Translations under genes and position numbers: made by a program
Notes under the pieces: generated by a model
The model's database searches: none
What the model saw: only the letters and a program-made list of their open reading frames with translations
Told to the model about the DNA's origin: nothing
Assembly: GCF_009650435.1 (NCBI RefSeq)
Contig: NZ_VVIP01000069.1
Location: forward strand, 1-58,315
Source of the DNA: Foetidibacter luteolus
GTDB taxonomy: Bacteria; Bacteroidota; Bacteroidia; Chitinophagales; Chitinophagaceae
DNA length: 58,315 bases
Reading direction: 5' to 3'
Shown here: positions 1-8,243 of the stretch, piece by piece
How positions within the stretch are numbered: position 1 is the stretch's first letter
Layout of the letters: the number at the start of each line of letters is the position of its first letter

Positions 1-385
1 AGGATGATATATAACGGCAAGATGAACGGGCCCTGATGCAAAAGGCTGCTTAACATGCCGCCTCTACGAGCCTTTACAAAATTGGCCGCGATTACCTTTT
101 TGCCACTAACATACCGCTCCTACGGAGCTTTGCAATGGGTTGTGGGGGAGACCCGAAAGGCGGTTACCGGTTACAAGTTGCAGGTTACCGGTCTGTTGAA
201 TGTGTAGAAGGCTGATAATTTGTTTCGCTACAGAAGCGCAAAACACTACCCGCTAGTAACAGTAAACTTTAAACAAACGAACATTGAACAGTTGCCGGTT
301 GCCGGTGAAGAGAATTTTTTTGTAAAGCTGCTGAATTTGCAGGTACAAATCGGTTCATTGCATAAACAAAATTGAACAATAGAAC
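1..385 (+). repeat. Composite intergenic repeat, degenerate copy at window start
   Basis: No gene seen in this stretch. From about 145 it carries the same ordered modules found near 6.9 kb and 35.4 kb: an ACCCGAAAG end, then iterations of GTTACCGGTTACA-like and GTTGCCGGTT-like units, the phrase ACCGGTCTGTTGAA, then AAACTTTAAACAAACGAACA and several TTGAACA/ATTGAACAATAG units ending about 20 bp from the holA stop. The first 140 bases resemble the ~110 bp module only weakly. The boundaries are my estimate. Confidence 0.55.
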
Positions 386-400
386 ATTGAACAATAGTTG

Positions 401-1408
401 CTACGCATTGGTCGCCATCATTTTCACCACCAGCTCTTTCAGCAAATCGGCATCGTCGGTGCCTGCATCATTAATGCCAATGCTGCGCAGGTTGTATTGG
501 TGAAGCAGCAGCAATACCCTTTCCACACCGGCATAACCATAAGCCTGCGTAGCCTGCAGCCCGGTTCGGGCCGCAAAAGGGTTGCGGTTAAACAGCGGAA
601 TTAAAGCCTGCTCACTTTTATTATCCATGCCAAAAATGGAGTACACCTTACTAAAAAAGCCGTAGATGGTGGGTAAAATCAATTGTATGGGTGCAGCTTT
701 TGGGTTGGCCTTAAAATATTGTATTATTCGTATGGCTTTGGCAATGTCTTTTTTGGCAATGGCATCCTGCAGCTCAAACACATTAAACTCCTTGCTAACG
801 CCAATATATTCCTCAATATCGTCCTCATTAATATTCTTTCGGTTGCCCAGGTTTACCGCCAGTTTCTCAATTTCGTTCTGCAGCCGGTTAAGATCATTGC
901 CAATATGGTCAACCAGCAGGGCCAGCGCCTTTTGCTGTATCGTTAAGCCATGCCGTTCTACCATACGCTGGGCCCACTCCGGCAATTGGTTTTCGTAAAG
1001 CTTTTTGGTGCTTAGTATTTCCCCCTTTTTTTTAACCAGGCCGGCAAATTTGGTGCGGCCATCCAGCTTTTTGTCTTTGTAGCTAACCACAAAAACGGTA
1101 GAAGGCAGCGGGTTATCAATGTAACCTTCCAGCTTTTCTATATCCCGCATTTGCTGGGCTTCTTTTAAAAGTACTACCTGCCTCTCGGCAAACATGGGGT
1201 ACCGCCTGCAGGCATTTACCACCGATGCCCAATCTGCATCCCGGCCATAAAAAACGGTAAGGTTAAAACCGGCTTCGCTTTCGGTAAGAATGCTGTGCTC
1301 TGCATAATGCATTACCTGGTCAATAAAGTAGGGCTCCTCTCCTTCCAGCCAGTAAACGGGCTTGTAGGTTTTATTTTTCCAGTCGGTAATAATTTTTTCG
1401 GCAGACAT
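401..1408 (-). CDS. holA: DNA polymerase III subunit delta
   Basis: Encodes 335 aa, the usual length for the delta subunit of the clamp loader, which opens the beta sliding clamp during replication. The protein opens with MSAEKIITDWKNKTYKPVYW, a HolA-type start containing the 'PVYWLEGEEPYFIDQ' segment typical of the AAA-like N-terminal domain. It continues through an internal 'NELEKLA'-like region (IGNDLNRLQNEIEKLAVNLG, about residues 168-187) and a helical C-terminal collar domain. No Walker A motif is present, as expected for delta. The ATG lies 4 nt after a TATATTTG box, suggesting a leaderless transcript. It is monocistronic; the opposite-strand GGGPS-like gene starts 384 bp away, divergently. 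Confidence 0.9.
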   Translation of the reverse strand: MSAEKIITDWKNKTYKPVYWLEGEEPYFIDQVMHYAEHSILTESEAGFNLTVFYGRDADWASVVNACRRYPMFAERQVVLLKEAQQMRDIEKLEGYIDNPLPSTVFVVSYKDKKLDGRTKFAGLVKKKGEILSTKKLYENQLPEWAQRMVERHGLTIQQKALALLVDHIGNDLNRLQNEIEKLAVNLGNRKNINEDDIEEYIGVSKEFNVFELQDAIAKKDIAKAIRIIQYFKANPKAAPIQLILPTIYGFFSKVYSIFGMDNKSEQALIPLFNRNPFAARTGLQATQAYGYAGVERVLLLLHQYNLRSIGINDAGTDDADLLKELVVKMMATNA

Positions 1409-1412
1409 GCGG

Positions 1413-1420
1413 CAAATATA
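1413..1420 (-). promoter_or_regulatory. Bacteroidota -7 box for holA
   Basis: Read on the minus strand the sequence is TATATTTG-CCGC-ATG, an exact match to the TAnnTTTG consensus known for Bacteroidota primary sigma promoters. Only 4 nt separate it from the holA start, so the transcript would begin at or next to the start codon. No clear -33 TTG is visible at the expected distance. Confidence 0.45.
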
Positions 1421-1792
1421 AAAATCCGGTTTAAGGTATGCGCCGTTTATCTTTTGGTGAAGTTTAAAAAATTGAGGGCGGCCCCGGCCTGTTTTTAAAG
1501 AAAAATCAGTATTTTCAGGTTACGAACCGGCGCAAAAAGCAATTATCAACCACCAAATCCATGTAAAATACCTAAACTGTTCAATTATCTACCCCCCAAG
1601 TACCCTGCAAAACATCAATAATATTCCCGATTGTTTGCAGTGGTTTTGCATCCATCAATTGGTTACAAAACTTTACGGAATGCTTTGGCATTCAAGGCAT
1701 AGGTACAGCTTTACGGGGCGGTATGGATAAATAAACAGGCTTAAAGAGGAAAAGATTTTGCATTTTTGCAACGGCACATATTAAAATTTTGC

Positions 1793-2548
1793 ATGAAGAA
1801 TACGCTATACCAACAACTTACAGAAAGAAAAAGGCAGGGGCGTAAATCATTTTCAGTACTGATAGACCCGGATAAAATTGAGGTTTCGGCTATTGATCAA
1901 CTGGTTTCGCTGGCTGTAAATGCTAATGTGGACTACTTTTTTGTGGGCGGCAGCCTTGTAATTGCCGATAACCTGGATGAAAGCATACAAATTATCAAGT
2001 CTTCCTGTAATATACCTGTTATACTTTTTCCCGGATCACCTTCCCAGCTAAGCAAATATGCCGACGCATTGCTGTACCTGTCATTAATCTCCGGCCGCAA
2101 CCCTGAGTTACTCATTGGCCAGCATGTTATAAGCGCACCTTTTGTAAAACACAGCGGCCTTGAAATTATACCAACAGGTTATATGGTAATTGATGGCGGG
2201 GCCCCCACCACGGTTTCTTATATATCCAATGCGGCGCCCATACCGGCTGATAAAAATGAAATTGCCATGTGTACAGCGCTGGCCGGGGAAATGCTGGGCA
2301 TGAAGCTGATTTATATGGATGCCGGCAGTGGCGCCAAAAGGCCCATTACTGAGCACATGATAGAAAAAGTTGCCCGCCATATAGAAGTGCCCCTGGTAAT
2401 TGGGGGGGGTATAACAGACCCTGAAAAAGCTTACCTGAATTGTAAGGCCGGTGCAGACATAATTGTAGTAGGCAACGCTATTGAAAAAGACCCTTCCTTA
2501 ATTGCTGAGATGAGCAATGCCGTACACTCTGTACCGGTAATAGTATAA
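1793..2548 (+). CDS. Geranylgeranylglyceryl phosphate synthase family protein
   Basis: 251 aa from the ATG at 1793; the frame is open from a TTG at 1766, but MKNTLYQQLTERKRQGRKSF matches how family members begin. TIM-barrel prenyltransferase of the GGGPS/PcrB family, which joins a polyprenyl diphosphate to glycerol-1-phosphate to form an ether lipid precursor. Visible family segments are LIDPDK (about 23-28), a DYFFVGGS loop, GYMVIDGG, YMDAGSGAK, VIGGGI near the phosphate site and VVGNAIEKDP near the C terminus. In Archaea this starts membrane lipid synthesis. Homologues occur in several Bacteroidota, where the cellular role is less clear. A strong terminator follows. Neighbours give no pathway context. 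Confidence 0.85.
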   Translation: MKNTLYQQLTERKRQGRKSFSVLIDPDKIEVSAIDQLVSLAVNANVDYFFVGGSLVIADNLDESIQIIKSSCNIPVILFPGSPSQLSKYADALLYLSLISGRNPELLIGQHVISAPFVKHSGLEIIPTGYMVIDGGAPTTVSYISNAAPIPADKNEIAMCTALAGEMLGMKLIYMDAGSGAKRPITEHMIEKVARHIEVPLVIGGGITDPEKAYLNCKAGADIIVVGNAIEKDPSLIAEMSNAVHSVPVIV

Positions 2549-2575
2549 GCACAAACAATAGTTGTATAAAGCAAT

Positions 2576-2605
2576 AAACCCGGCCATCAAGCCGGGTTTG
2601 TTTTT
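2576..2605 (+). terminator. Rho-independent terminator after GGGPS-like gene
   Basis: Nine-base-pair stem AAACCCGGC / GCCGGGTTT around the loop CATCAA, followed by GTTTTT, 27 bp past the stop codon of the upstream gene. Confidence 0.85.
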
Positions 2606-2790
2606 AATAAGCAGTTAGTTTTAGTTTAAGGTGAGTTTTGGGTGCCGCACAGACCTGTATTGAATACCCTTATTTACTTTTTTGTACCCGGAACAAGTCC
2701 GGAACAGGCTCGACACAAAAAGGCAACAAAAAAGGTCAAGGAAAGAAACGATATACAGCACGTTTTAAAAGATCCAAAACTTGAGTTAGT

Positions 2791-3312
2791 TTACTTTCTA
2801 ATGGTTACTTTGGTACCCACAGGTACCAGCGAAAACAACTCCTGTACATCTTCGTTTTTCATGCTTATGCAGCCCAGTGTCCAGTTTTCATAACGGTCAA
2901 CAGCATAATCTTCGTGCGGCCAAACGCCATGTATGCCAACGCCGCCCCCAATTTTTGCATTGGCCGGAATAACACCTTGCGCCTTACGCTGGTTAAATTT
3001 GGCATAACTGTCTTGTGTAGGATAATCAAGCAGCATAAACCTGTTCCATTTAGTATGCACTTTTTTATTAATAATGGTAAACGTGCCTTCCGGTGTACGG
3101 CGGTCTCCCTCCATCATTTTATCGCCCATGTCTTTGCTTCCAAACACCACGGGAAATGTAACCAGCCATCCCTGCCTGTCAAAAACATGCAGCTCAAAAT
3201 CGCTCTTGTCAATAACAATGTAATAGTTGGATGCTTCCGGTTTACCGGGTATGTAAGAGGTATTGCATAGTAATATTGCGCAAAGTATCACCGTTGTGAT
3301 AAGCCTGTTCAT
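2791..3312 (-). CDS. L,D-transpeptidase (YkuD domain), secreted
   Basis: 173 aa from the ATG at 3312. The frame is open further upstream to 3375, but the start chosen gives a clean signal-peptide-like N terminus (MNRLITTVILCAILLC). YkuD catalytic motif: His128 in GIHGVW and the nucleophile Cys148 in WTLGCISM. Enzymes of this fold cross-link peptidoglycan or attach proteins to it in the periplasm. The protein is short and has essentially one catalytic domain, like ErfK/YbiS-type or YafK-type members; no LysM or peptidoglycan-binding domain is visible. It stands alone between convergent or unrelated genes, so the substrate cannot be inferred from context. Confidence 0.87.
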   Translation of the reverse strand: MNRLITTVILCAILLCNTSYIPGKPEASNYYIVIDKSDFELHVFDRQGWLVTFPVVFGSKDMGDKMMEGDRRTPEGTFTIINKKVHTKWNRFMLLDYPTQDSYAKFNQRKAQGVIPANAKIGGGVGIHGVWPHEDYAVDRYENWTLGCISMKNEDVQELFSLVPVGTKVTIRK

Positions 3313-3464
3313 AACCACAGAATGTTTGTATAAAGTAAACGCAAAACAAAACAGAACAGGTATGTAACAGGGCAAAAAAATTATGCACGATGGTTAATAA
3401 CCCTTTGCGTATTTATTTGGCAACTATAGGTTTATGCTGGCCGCTAAGATGAACTTTGGACAAA

Positions 3465-3556
3465 AGAGGATACAACATTCGAAGCCCGCTGCACATTGCT
3501 GCATAGCGAACCCAGCCGTACAAGTGAGTGACAGAACGATGCCTCATAGTAGCATT
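3465..3556 (-). repeat. Dispersed repeat, GTACAAGTGAGTGACA subfamily
   Basis: Contains CATAGCGAA, then GTACAAGTGAGTGACAGAAC, then CGATGCCTCATAGTAGCA. Read on the minus strand this is the TGTCACTCACTTGTAC form of the core that recurs about twelve times in the window. It lies just downstream of the MATE gene terminator. Limits are approximate. Confidence 0.6.
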
Positions 3557-3572
3557 ACCGTTAAGTCCATAA

Positions 3573-3602
3573 TAAAAAAACAAAGGCCCCGAAGGGCTTT
3601 TG
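3573..3602 (-). terminator. Rho-independent terminator of the MATE gene
   Basis: On the minus strand a stem AAAGCCC / GGGCCTTT closes a TTCG tetraloop and is followed by G and a run of seven T. It begins about 10 bp after the MATE stop codon. Confidence 0.85.
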
Positions 3603-3612
3603 CCTGAAGCAT

Positions 3613-5028
3613 TTATACATTTACCGTTTTCCATTTGCCACGCATAAATAACACGATGGCTATAAGGGTAATAAAGCTTTCCGCGGTTACAATGGCTATG
3701 AATACGCCTTTGGGGCCAAGCCCTAACACCATGGCCAGCAGGTAGGCCAGCGGTATTTGCAATGCCCAGAAACCCACCAGGTTAATATAAGTGGGTGTTT
3801 TGGTATCGCCGGCACCGTTAAAGGCGCTTACCATTACCATGCCTACTCCATAAAACACGTAACCCATGCTTACTATGCCCAATGCGCTGATGGCAATTTT
3901 TTCAGCGGCAGGATCTTTATTAATGAAATTGACAATGGGCGTTGCAAACAGGTAAAACAACACTGTTACCAACGCCATGAATATGGCATTGTACTTGGCC
4001 GTTTGCCAAACGCTTTTTTCTGCACGTGCCGGTTGCTGCGCCCCCAGGTTTTGGCCTACCAACGTTGCCGCGGCATTGCTTAAGCCCCAGGCAGGCAACA
4101 AAAAGAACAACAAAATGCGTATAGAGACCTGGTAGCCTGCCACGATGGAATCATCTTTAAACTTCGCTATTATCATTGCCAGCACAATCCAGCTTGCAGA
4201 ACCGATAAGAAACTGTAAGGTACCCGTCCACGCAATGTTTAACAGCGATTTGATTACCGTGAAATCCGGCACAAAATGCTTCTTTTTGATATGCAGCACC
4301 CCATTGCCCCTAAACAGGTGAAAACACTGGTACAGCACACCTACAGACCTGCCGGTAGTGGTGGCCACCGCCGCGCCGATAAGCCCCATTTGCGGAAAAG
4401 GGCCCCAGCCGTTAATAAGCATGGGGCAAAGAATAATGTTGCAGATGTTGGCTATCCACAGGCTTTTCATGGCCATGGCCGCATCGCCTGCGCCGCGAAA
4501 AATACCGTTGATAAGAAACAGCAGCATTACCGCCGCGCTGCCGCCAAAAATGATGCGGGTATAGGATGTTCCTTCGGCAATTACTTTGTCTGTACCGCCC
4601 ATCAGCCGCAATACATCATCTGCAAAAATCATCCCTGCCAGGCTGATGAGAACTGTAAAAGCAAGCCCTATTAATATGGACTGCATGCCGGCTTTGGACG
4701 CTTCTTCAGGATTCTTTTCACCCACACGCCGTGCTACAGTAGCGGTAGCAGCCATGCTTAGGCCTATGGCAACAGAATACACCAGCGTAAGCACAGATTC
4801 CGTTAAGCCTACAGTGGCCACGGCGGCATTGCCCAGCCGGCCTACAAAATAAATATCCACCACAGCAAATACCGATTCCATCATCATTTCAAGAATCATG
4901 GGTACGGCCAGCAGGAAAACAGCTTTGCTGATGCTGCCCTGCGTAAAATCCTGCGGCGGGCCGCTTACAGACTGTTTAATAAGCGATAGTATATCCCCAA
5001 TACGTTTGGGTATAGAAGTAGTAGTCAT
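3613..5028 (-). CDS. MATE family multidrug/efflux transporter
   Basis: 471 aa, with about 12 hydrophobic segments arranged as two six-helix halves. The N-terminal half shows the MATE hallmark region (VPMILEMMMESVFAVVDIYF, about 36-55; VGRLGNAAVATVGLTES) and the second half shows GAQQPARAEKSVW and a mid-membrane AFNGAGDTKTPTYINL segment. Family members export drugs or metabolites by Na+ or H+ antiport in the inner membrane. No regulator is adjacent, so the substrate is unknown. A terminator follows. The 434 bp upstream gap contains an inverted-repeat element rather than a gene. Confidence 0.9.
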   Translation of the reverse strand: MTTTSIPKRIGDILSLIKQSVSGPPQDFTQGSISKAVFLLAVPMILEMMMESVFAVVDIYFVGRLGNAAVATVGLTESVLTLVYSVAIGLSMAATATVARRVGEKNPEEASKAGMQSILIGLAFTVLISLAGMIFADDVLRLMGGTDKVIAEGTSYTRIIFGGSAAVMLLFLINGIFRGAGDAAMAMKSLWIANICNIILCPMLINGWGPFPQMGLIGAAVATTTGRSVGVLYQCFHLFRGNGVLHIKKKHFVPDFTVIKSLLNIAWTGTLQFLIGSASWIVLAMIIAKFKDDSIVAGYQVSIRILLFFLLPAWGLSNAAATLVGQNLGAQQPARAEKSVWQTAKYNAIFMALVTVLFYLFATPIVNFINKDPAAEKIAISALGIVSMGYVFYGVGMVMVSAFNGAGDTKTPTYINLVGFWALQIPLAYLLAMVLGLGPKGVFIAIVTAESFITLIAIVLFMRGKWKTVNV

Positions 5029-5299
5029 TACTAAAATGAATAAATGTTGAAAAATACAGAACGTGAAAAAATCAGCCGGTGTTGGCTGACAACGAATAAT
5101 CCGGAAAATGTGCGTTTACATCCGTACGATGATAAACGCGGCAAAGCTTTTCATAAAAAGAAAGTTTGATACTAAATAACGCTTTTTACAGAAGATGTGA
5201 AGCGATAAACACGGCAGCAAAAGTAGAGATATTTTTAAACGATGCAAGAGCAGAGGGAATTTAAGCCGCTTTTTTATGATGAGCGGCGAAATGGGGTAA

Positions 5300-5412
5300 C
5301 CACGGCCACAGAGGCACGGAAATATTAAGGAGGAAAAAGCAGATTACCAGTGAGGCATGCAAGAGGAAAAGTATTACCAGCGTACTTTTATTTTTCCTCT
5401 GTGTTTGCGTGG
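5300..5412. repeat. MITE-like element with imperfect inverted ends
   Basis: The left end reads CCACGGCCACAGAGG and the right end CCTCTGTGTTTGCGTGG, which are imperfect inverted copies enclosing about 80 bp that contains no ORF. It lies in the 434 bp gap between the MATE and fRMsr genes. Nothing else gene-like is visible in that gap. Whether it is mobile cannot be judged from one copy. Confidence 0.45.
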
Positions 5413-5462
5413 CAATCTCTCTTTTACAAATTGCGATTGGATGCTAAGCTTTAACGGCTGCA

Positions 5463-5936
5463 TCAAAACACAATCATTTCCACAATAGCTTCCAGGTACT
5501 GGCGGTCTGTTTCATTAAATTCCTCCAGGTTTATGCTGTCTGCATCCAGCACGGCTACTACTTCTCCGTGGCGGATAACCGGCACCACAATTTCGCTTTT
5601 GGATAAACTGCTGCAGGTTATATGTCCGGGAAATTGCTCTACATCGGGTACAATCAATGTTTGTGCTTTTTCCCAGGCCGTGCCGCATACACCTTTGCCT
5701 TTGCGTATACGGGTGCAGGCTACCGGCCCCTGGAACGGGCCGAGTACCAGCTCGTTGTTTTTAACCAGGTAAAAACCAATCCACAGCCAGCCGAATTGTT
5801 CCTTTAAAGCGCCGGTAATGTTGGCAAGGTTGGCTATAAGGTCGGGTTCACCTTCAATTAAAGCGTTTATCTGTGGTATTAAAGATTGGTATTGCTCTTC
5901 TTTAGTGCCTTGTTGTATCAACAGGTCTTCTGCCAT
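5463..5936 (-). CDS. msrC: Free methionine-(R)-sulfoxide reductase (GAF domain)
   Basis: 157 aa, a single GAF domain. fRMsr reduces free methionine-(R)-sulfoxide in the cytoplasm. The three family cysteines are present at 74 (VACTRI), 84 (GVCGTAW) and 108 (ITCSS). Their spacing of 10 and 24 residues equals that known for E. coli fRMsr (Cys84, 94, 118), which separates it from cyclic-nucleotide-binding GAF proteins. Other family segments are FGWLWIGFYLV and the C-terminal LDADSINLEEFNETD. The yjjG-like gene lies upstream on the same strand, with 19 bp between them, so the two probably share a transcript, perhaps a small housekeeping unit. Confidence 0.9.
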   Translation of the reverse strand: MAEDLLIQQGTKEEQYQSLIPQINALIEGEPDLIANLANITGALKEQFGWLWIGFYLVKNNELVLGPFQGPVACTRIRKGKGVCGTAWEKAQTLIVPDVEQFPGHITCSSLSKSEIVVPVIRHGEVVAVLDADSINLEEFNETDRQYLEAIVEMIVF

Positions 5937-5955
5937 AGTCTGCTCCGTTTATGCT

Positions 5956-6651
5956 TTAAAAAATTGTTTCCAGTTCTTTAAGGTGTTGCACAGTGTAGGT
6001 TGCCTTTATATGAGGCTGTATTTTAAGGTGGTTTACAAAAACCGTTTCAAGGCCTGCATTGGTGGCGCCCTGTATATCCGCATCCAGGTTATCACCAATC
6101 ATTATGCTGTGTTCTTTCAGGGCATCGGCTTCCCGCAGGGCAAATTCAAAAATGTCTTTATGCGGTTTAAGGCTGTTGCTTCTTTCTGATGTTATCACTT
6201 CCCTAAAGTATCCTTTAAGGTTGCTGTGCTGCAGCTTAAGGTGCTGTACAGATTCAAAGCCATTGGTTACCAGGTGCAGCACATATCCCTTACGGGTAAG
6301 GTATTCCAGTATTTCGATGGTATAAGGAAAGAGGCTCTTTTTATACGGCAGCCTTTCCAAAAACTGCAGCGACATTTGCCTTGCCAGCGGCTCGTTGGCC
6401 ACTTTAAAATCCAGCAAAGCCAGCCACATTCTTTTCCAACGCAACTCGTCCTGTTTAATAAAGCCCTTGGTGTACCTGTCCCATAACCGCTCGTTGTGAA
6501 AACTATACCGCGAAAAAAACGCTTCAAAATCCTGCACACCCAATGTATGTAAGGCATTAAGCCCGTGTAAATCCAGCAGGGTTTCTTTGGCATTGGCCTC
6601 AAAATCCCAAAGGGTATGGTCAAGATCAAAAAAGAGATGGCGGTATTTCAT
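5956..6651 (-). CDS. yjjG: YjjG-family HAD pyrimidine nucleotidase
   Basis: 231 aa from the ATG at 6651; an upstream in-frame start at 6699 would add 16 unconserved residues. HAD phosphatase: motif I FFDLDHTLWDF with Asp9 and Asp11, motif II VTNGFES, the motif III lysine in SNSLKPHKDIF, and motif IV MIGDNLDADI. The YjjG group removes the phosphate from non-canonical pyrimidine nucleotides and UMP/dTMP. A TACATTTG box sits 4 nt before the ATG, which supports this start and a near-leaderless transcript continuing into the fRMsr gene. Confidence 0.88.
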   Translation of the reverse strand: MKYRHLFFDLDHTLWDFEANAKETLLDLHGLNALHTLGVQDFEAFFSRYSFHNERLWDRYTKGFIKQDELRWKRMWLALLDFKVANEPLARQMSLQFLERLPYKKSLFPYTIEILEYLTRKGYVLHLVTNGFESVQHLKLQHSNLKGYFREVITSERSNSLKPHKDIFEFALREADALKEHSIMIGDNLDADIQGATNAGLETVFVNHLKIQPHIKATYTVQHLKELETIF

Positions 6652-6655
6652 CAGG

Positions 6656-6663
6656 CAAATGTA
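6656..6663 (-). promoter_or_regulatory. Bacteroidota -7 box for yjjG-like gene
   Basis: Minus strand reads TACATTTG-CCTG-ATG, an exact TAnnTTTG match 4 nt from the start codon. The box overlaps a GTACGAAGTAC short-repeat motif. Confidence 0.45.
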
Positions 6664-6764
6664 CGAAGTACTTGTGCCACATTGTGTATCATTGGGCAAG
6701 TGGTGAGTGGCGAATGGCGAGGGGGGCGTTGTTATTTACATCGCTCATCCATGATATCTCTAAC

Positions 6765-7105
6765 ATAAAAAAGTACTTCGTACTTCAAACTTCGTGTTTG
6801 TTTTTGGGGGTGCCCCCAAGCTATCGCAAGGGGTCGGCCTTTCCGCTATTACTCCGGCACAGAAGCCCTGCTGCAATGGCCTCACCGGGGTAACCGCTTC
6901 AATCCCTCACCCGAAAGACAGTTGCCGGTTACCAGTTGCCGATTACCGGTCTGTTGAAGTGAAAAAGGCTGATAGCTTTTTTAGCTAATGACGTGCAGTA
7001 GCTTCTTGATACCCGTTAAAGATGGTAAGATACGGTTGCCGGACACAATGCTGACATTAAACATTGAACAAACGAACATTGAACAGTTGGCGGTTGCAGG
7101 TTACC
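6765..7105 (+). repeat. Composite dispersed repeat, copy A
   Basis: Starts with AAGTACTTCGTACTT short units. From about 6805 follows the ~110 bp module: GGGGGTGCCCCCAAGC, TATCGCAAGGGGTCGG, TTTCCGCTATTACTCCGGCA, then CACCGGGGTAACCGCTTCAA and TCCCTCACCCGAAAG. After it come GTTGCCGGTTACC units, ACCGGTCTGTTGAAGTG, and AACATTGAACAAACGAACAT. It fills the 480 bp gap between the yjjG-like and SDR genes; no gene is seen there. It is inverted relative to copy B at 8.05-8.16 kb. Confidence 0.7.
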
Positions 7106-7133
7106 GGCATCTGTGTGTAACAAATGGTATTCA

Positions 7134-7835
7134 TTACAAATCACCCAACTGTGGCCGTAAAACAATGTCTTCCACACAAGCCTGTGGTGAAAGTGCCGCG
7201 GTGGCAAAAACCATTTCTGCTACGTCATTGGCCTGCATAATGCGGTTAGGGTCAACGCCACTGCCGCTCCAGCTATCAGTATATGCCGCACCGGGATACA
7301 CAGCCGTTACCTTAATGTTATAGGGTTTCATTTCCTCCCTCAGGTTTTTACTAAAACCAGCCAGTGCAAACTTGCTGATGCTGTAAGCGCCACCATTAGC
7401 ATACGCCTGCAGGGATGCGATAGAGCAGATATTAAAGATGTGGCCGCTGCGTGCCTGCATCATTGGTGGCAGCAGGTAACGTGTAAGGTGGTAAGCGCTG
7501 TAGAGGTTTACCTCAATCATTTTTTCCAGCACACCTTGTTTCTCGTTATGCACACTGCCGGGTATAAACTGGCCGGCATTGTTGACAATAATATCGGGGG
7601 TGAAGCCACTGTCGAGCACCCATTGTGCAAATGCTTTAACCTCACCAGCAACACTCATATCAACCGGACGAAAGTTGATGGTACAAAACGGGTAGGTGCG
7701 CAATAATTCCTCCGAGGTTTGCTTTAGCTGCTGCTCATTGCGGCTGCATATAAAAAGGTTATGGCCCGGGGCGGCAAACTTTTCAGCTATGGCCCTGCCC
7801 AGCCCTTTGGAAGCCCCTGTTATAATGATGTTCAT
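7134..7835 (-). CDS. Short-chain dehydrogenase/reductase
   Basis: 233 aa, classical SDR fold: the cofactor loop TGASKGLG near residue 7, NNAG at about 90, the catalytic serine in FNICSIAS, and YSISK supplying the Tyr-x-x-x-Lys pair. The loop carries a Ser-Lys before Gly and the first strand is followed by CSRNEQQL (an Arg after beta-2), which fits NADPH preference. The substrate is not predictable; SDRs of this size act on varied ketones and alcohols. The gene stands alone and is bracketed by inverted copies of the ~110 bp dispersed repeat. Confidence 0.88.
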   Translation of the reverse strand: MNIIITGASKGLGRAIAEKFAAPGHNLFICSRNEQQLKQTSEELLRTYPFCTINFRPVDMSVAGEVKAFAQWVLDSGFTPDIIVNNAGQFIPGSVHNEKQGVLEKMIEVNLYSAYHLTRYLLPPMMQARSGHIFNICSIASLQAYANGGAYSISKFALAGFSKNLREEMKPYNIKVTAVYPGAAYTDSWSGSGVDPNRIMQANDVAEMVFATAALSPQACVEDIVLRPQLGDL

Positions 7836-7918
7836 GTAGCATTAGAAATTAGGTATCTGCGAAGTAAAGGAATAACAAGCTAAAACTGCCTAAGTACGAG
7901 TTACGAAGTACTTTTTTA

Positions 7919-8032
7919 TGTAAGATGTTAGATGTGGGATGTACGATGTAAAACAATGTAAGATGTTAGATGTGGGATGTACGATGTAAAACAATGTAAG
8001 ATGTTAGGTGGGTGATGTACGATGTAAATAAA
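7919..8032 (+). repeat. 38-bp tandem repeat, three units
   Basis: Units at 7919-7956, 7957-7994 and 7995-8032 begin TGTAAGATGTTAG and end GTACGATGTAAAACAA. The first two are identical and the third has a few changes. Each unit is itself made of degenerate GATGTxxGATGT phrases. No ORF is implied. Confidence 0.85.
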
Positions 8033-8044
8033 ATGACCAGCCTG

Positions 8045-8157
8045 TTACACCTTCGGGTGAGGGATTGAAGCGGTTACCCCGGTGAAGCCATCGCAGCCGG
8101 GCCTTGTGCCGGAGTAATAGCGGAAAGCCCGACCCGAGGCACGAGGGACACCCCCTA
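8045..8157 (-). repeat. ~110 bp dispersed repeat, copy B
   Basis: Minus-strand copy of the module in 6805-6920: CGGGTGAGGGATTGAAGCGG, TTACCCCGGTGAAGCC, GTGCCGGAGTAATAGCGG, AAAGCCCGACCC, then GGGACACCCCCT. Together with copy A it flanks the SDR gene in inverted orientation. Confidence 0.75.
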
Positions 8158-8159
8158 AA

Positions 8160-8235
8160 ATGTTAGATGTACGATGTGGGATGTACGATGTAAAAAGTAC
8201 GAGTTACGAAGTACGAAGTACATCTAACATCGTAC
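8160..8235. repeat. Short degenerate palindromic repeats
   Basis: TTAGATGTACGATGTGGGAT and GTACGATGTAAAAAGTACG are followed by AGTTACGAAGTACGAAGTAC and then the inverse phrase CATCTAACATCGTAC, so the stretch can fold back on itself. It ends about 10 bp from the stop of the response regulator gene and could act as its terminator region. Confidence 0.5.
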
Positions 8236-8243
8236 ACCTTACA

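Noticed and set aside
2642..2893. 83-codon plus-strand frame
   Set aside because: Overlaps the L,D-transpeptidase gene antisense; no protein-like features.
3413..3634. 73-codon minus-strand frame
   Set aside because: Lies over a dispersed repeat and the MATE terminator and overlaps the MATE stop.
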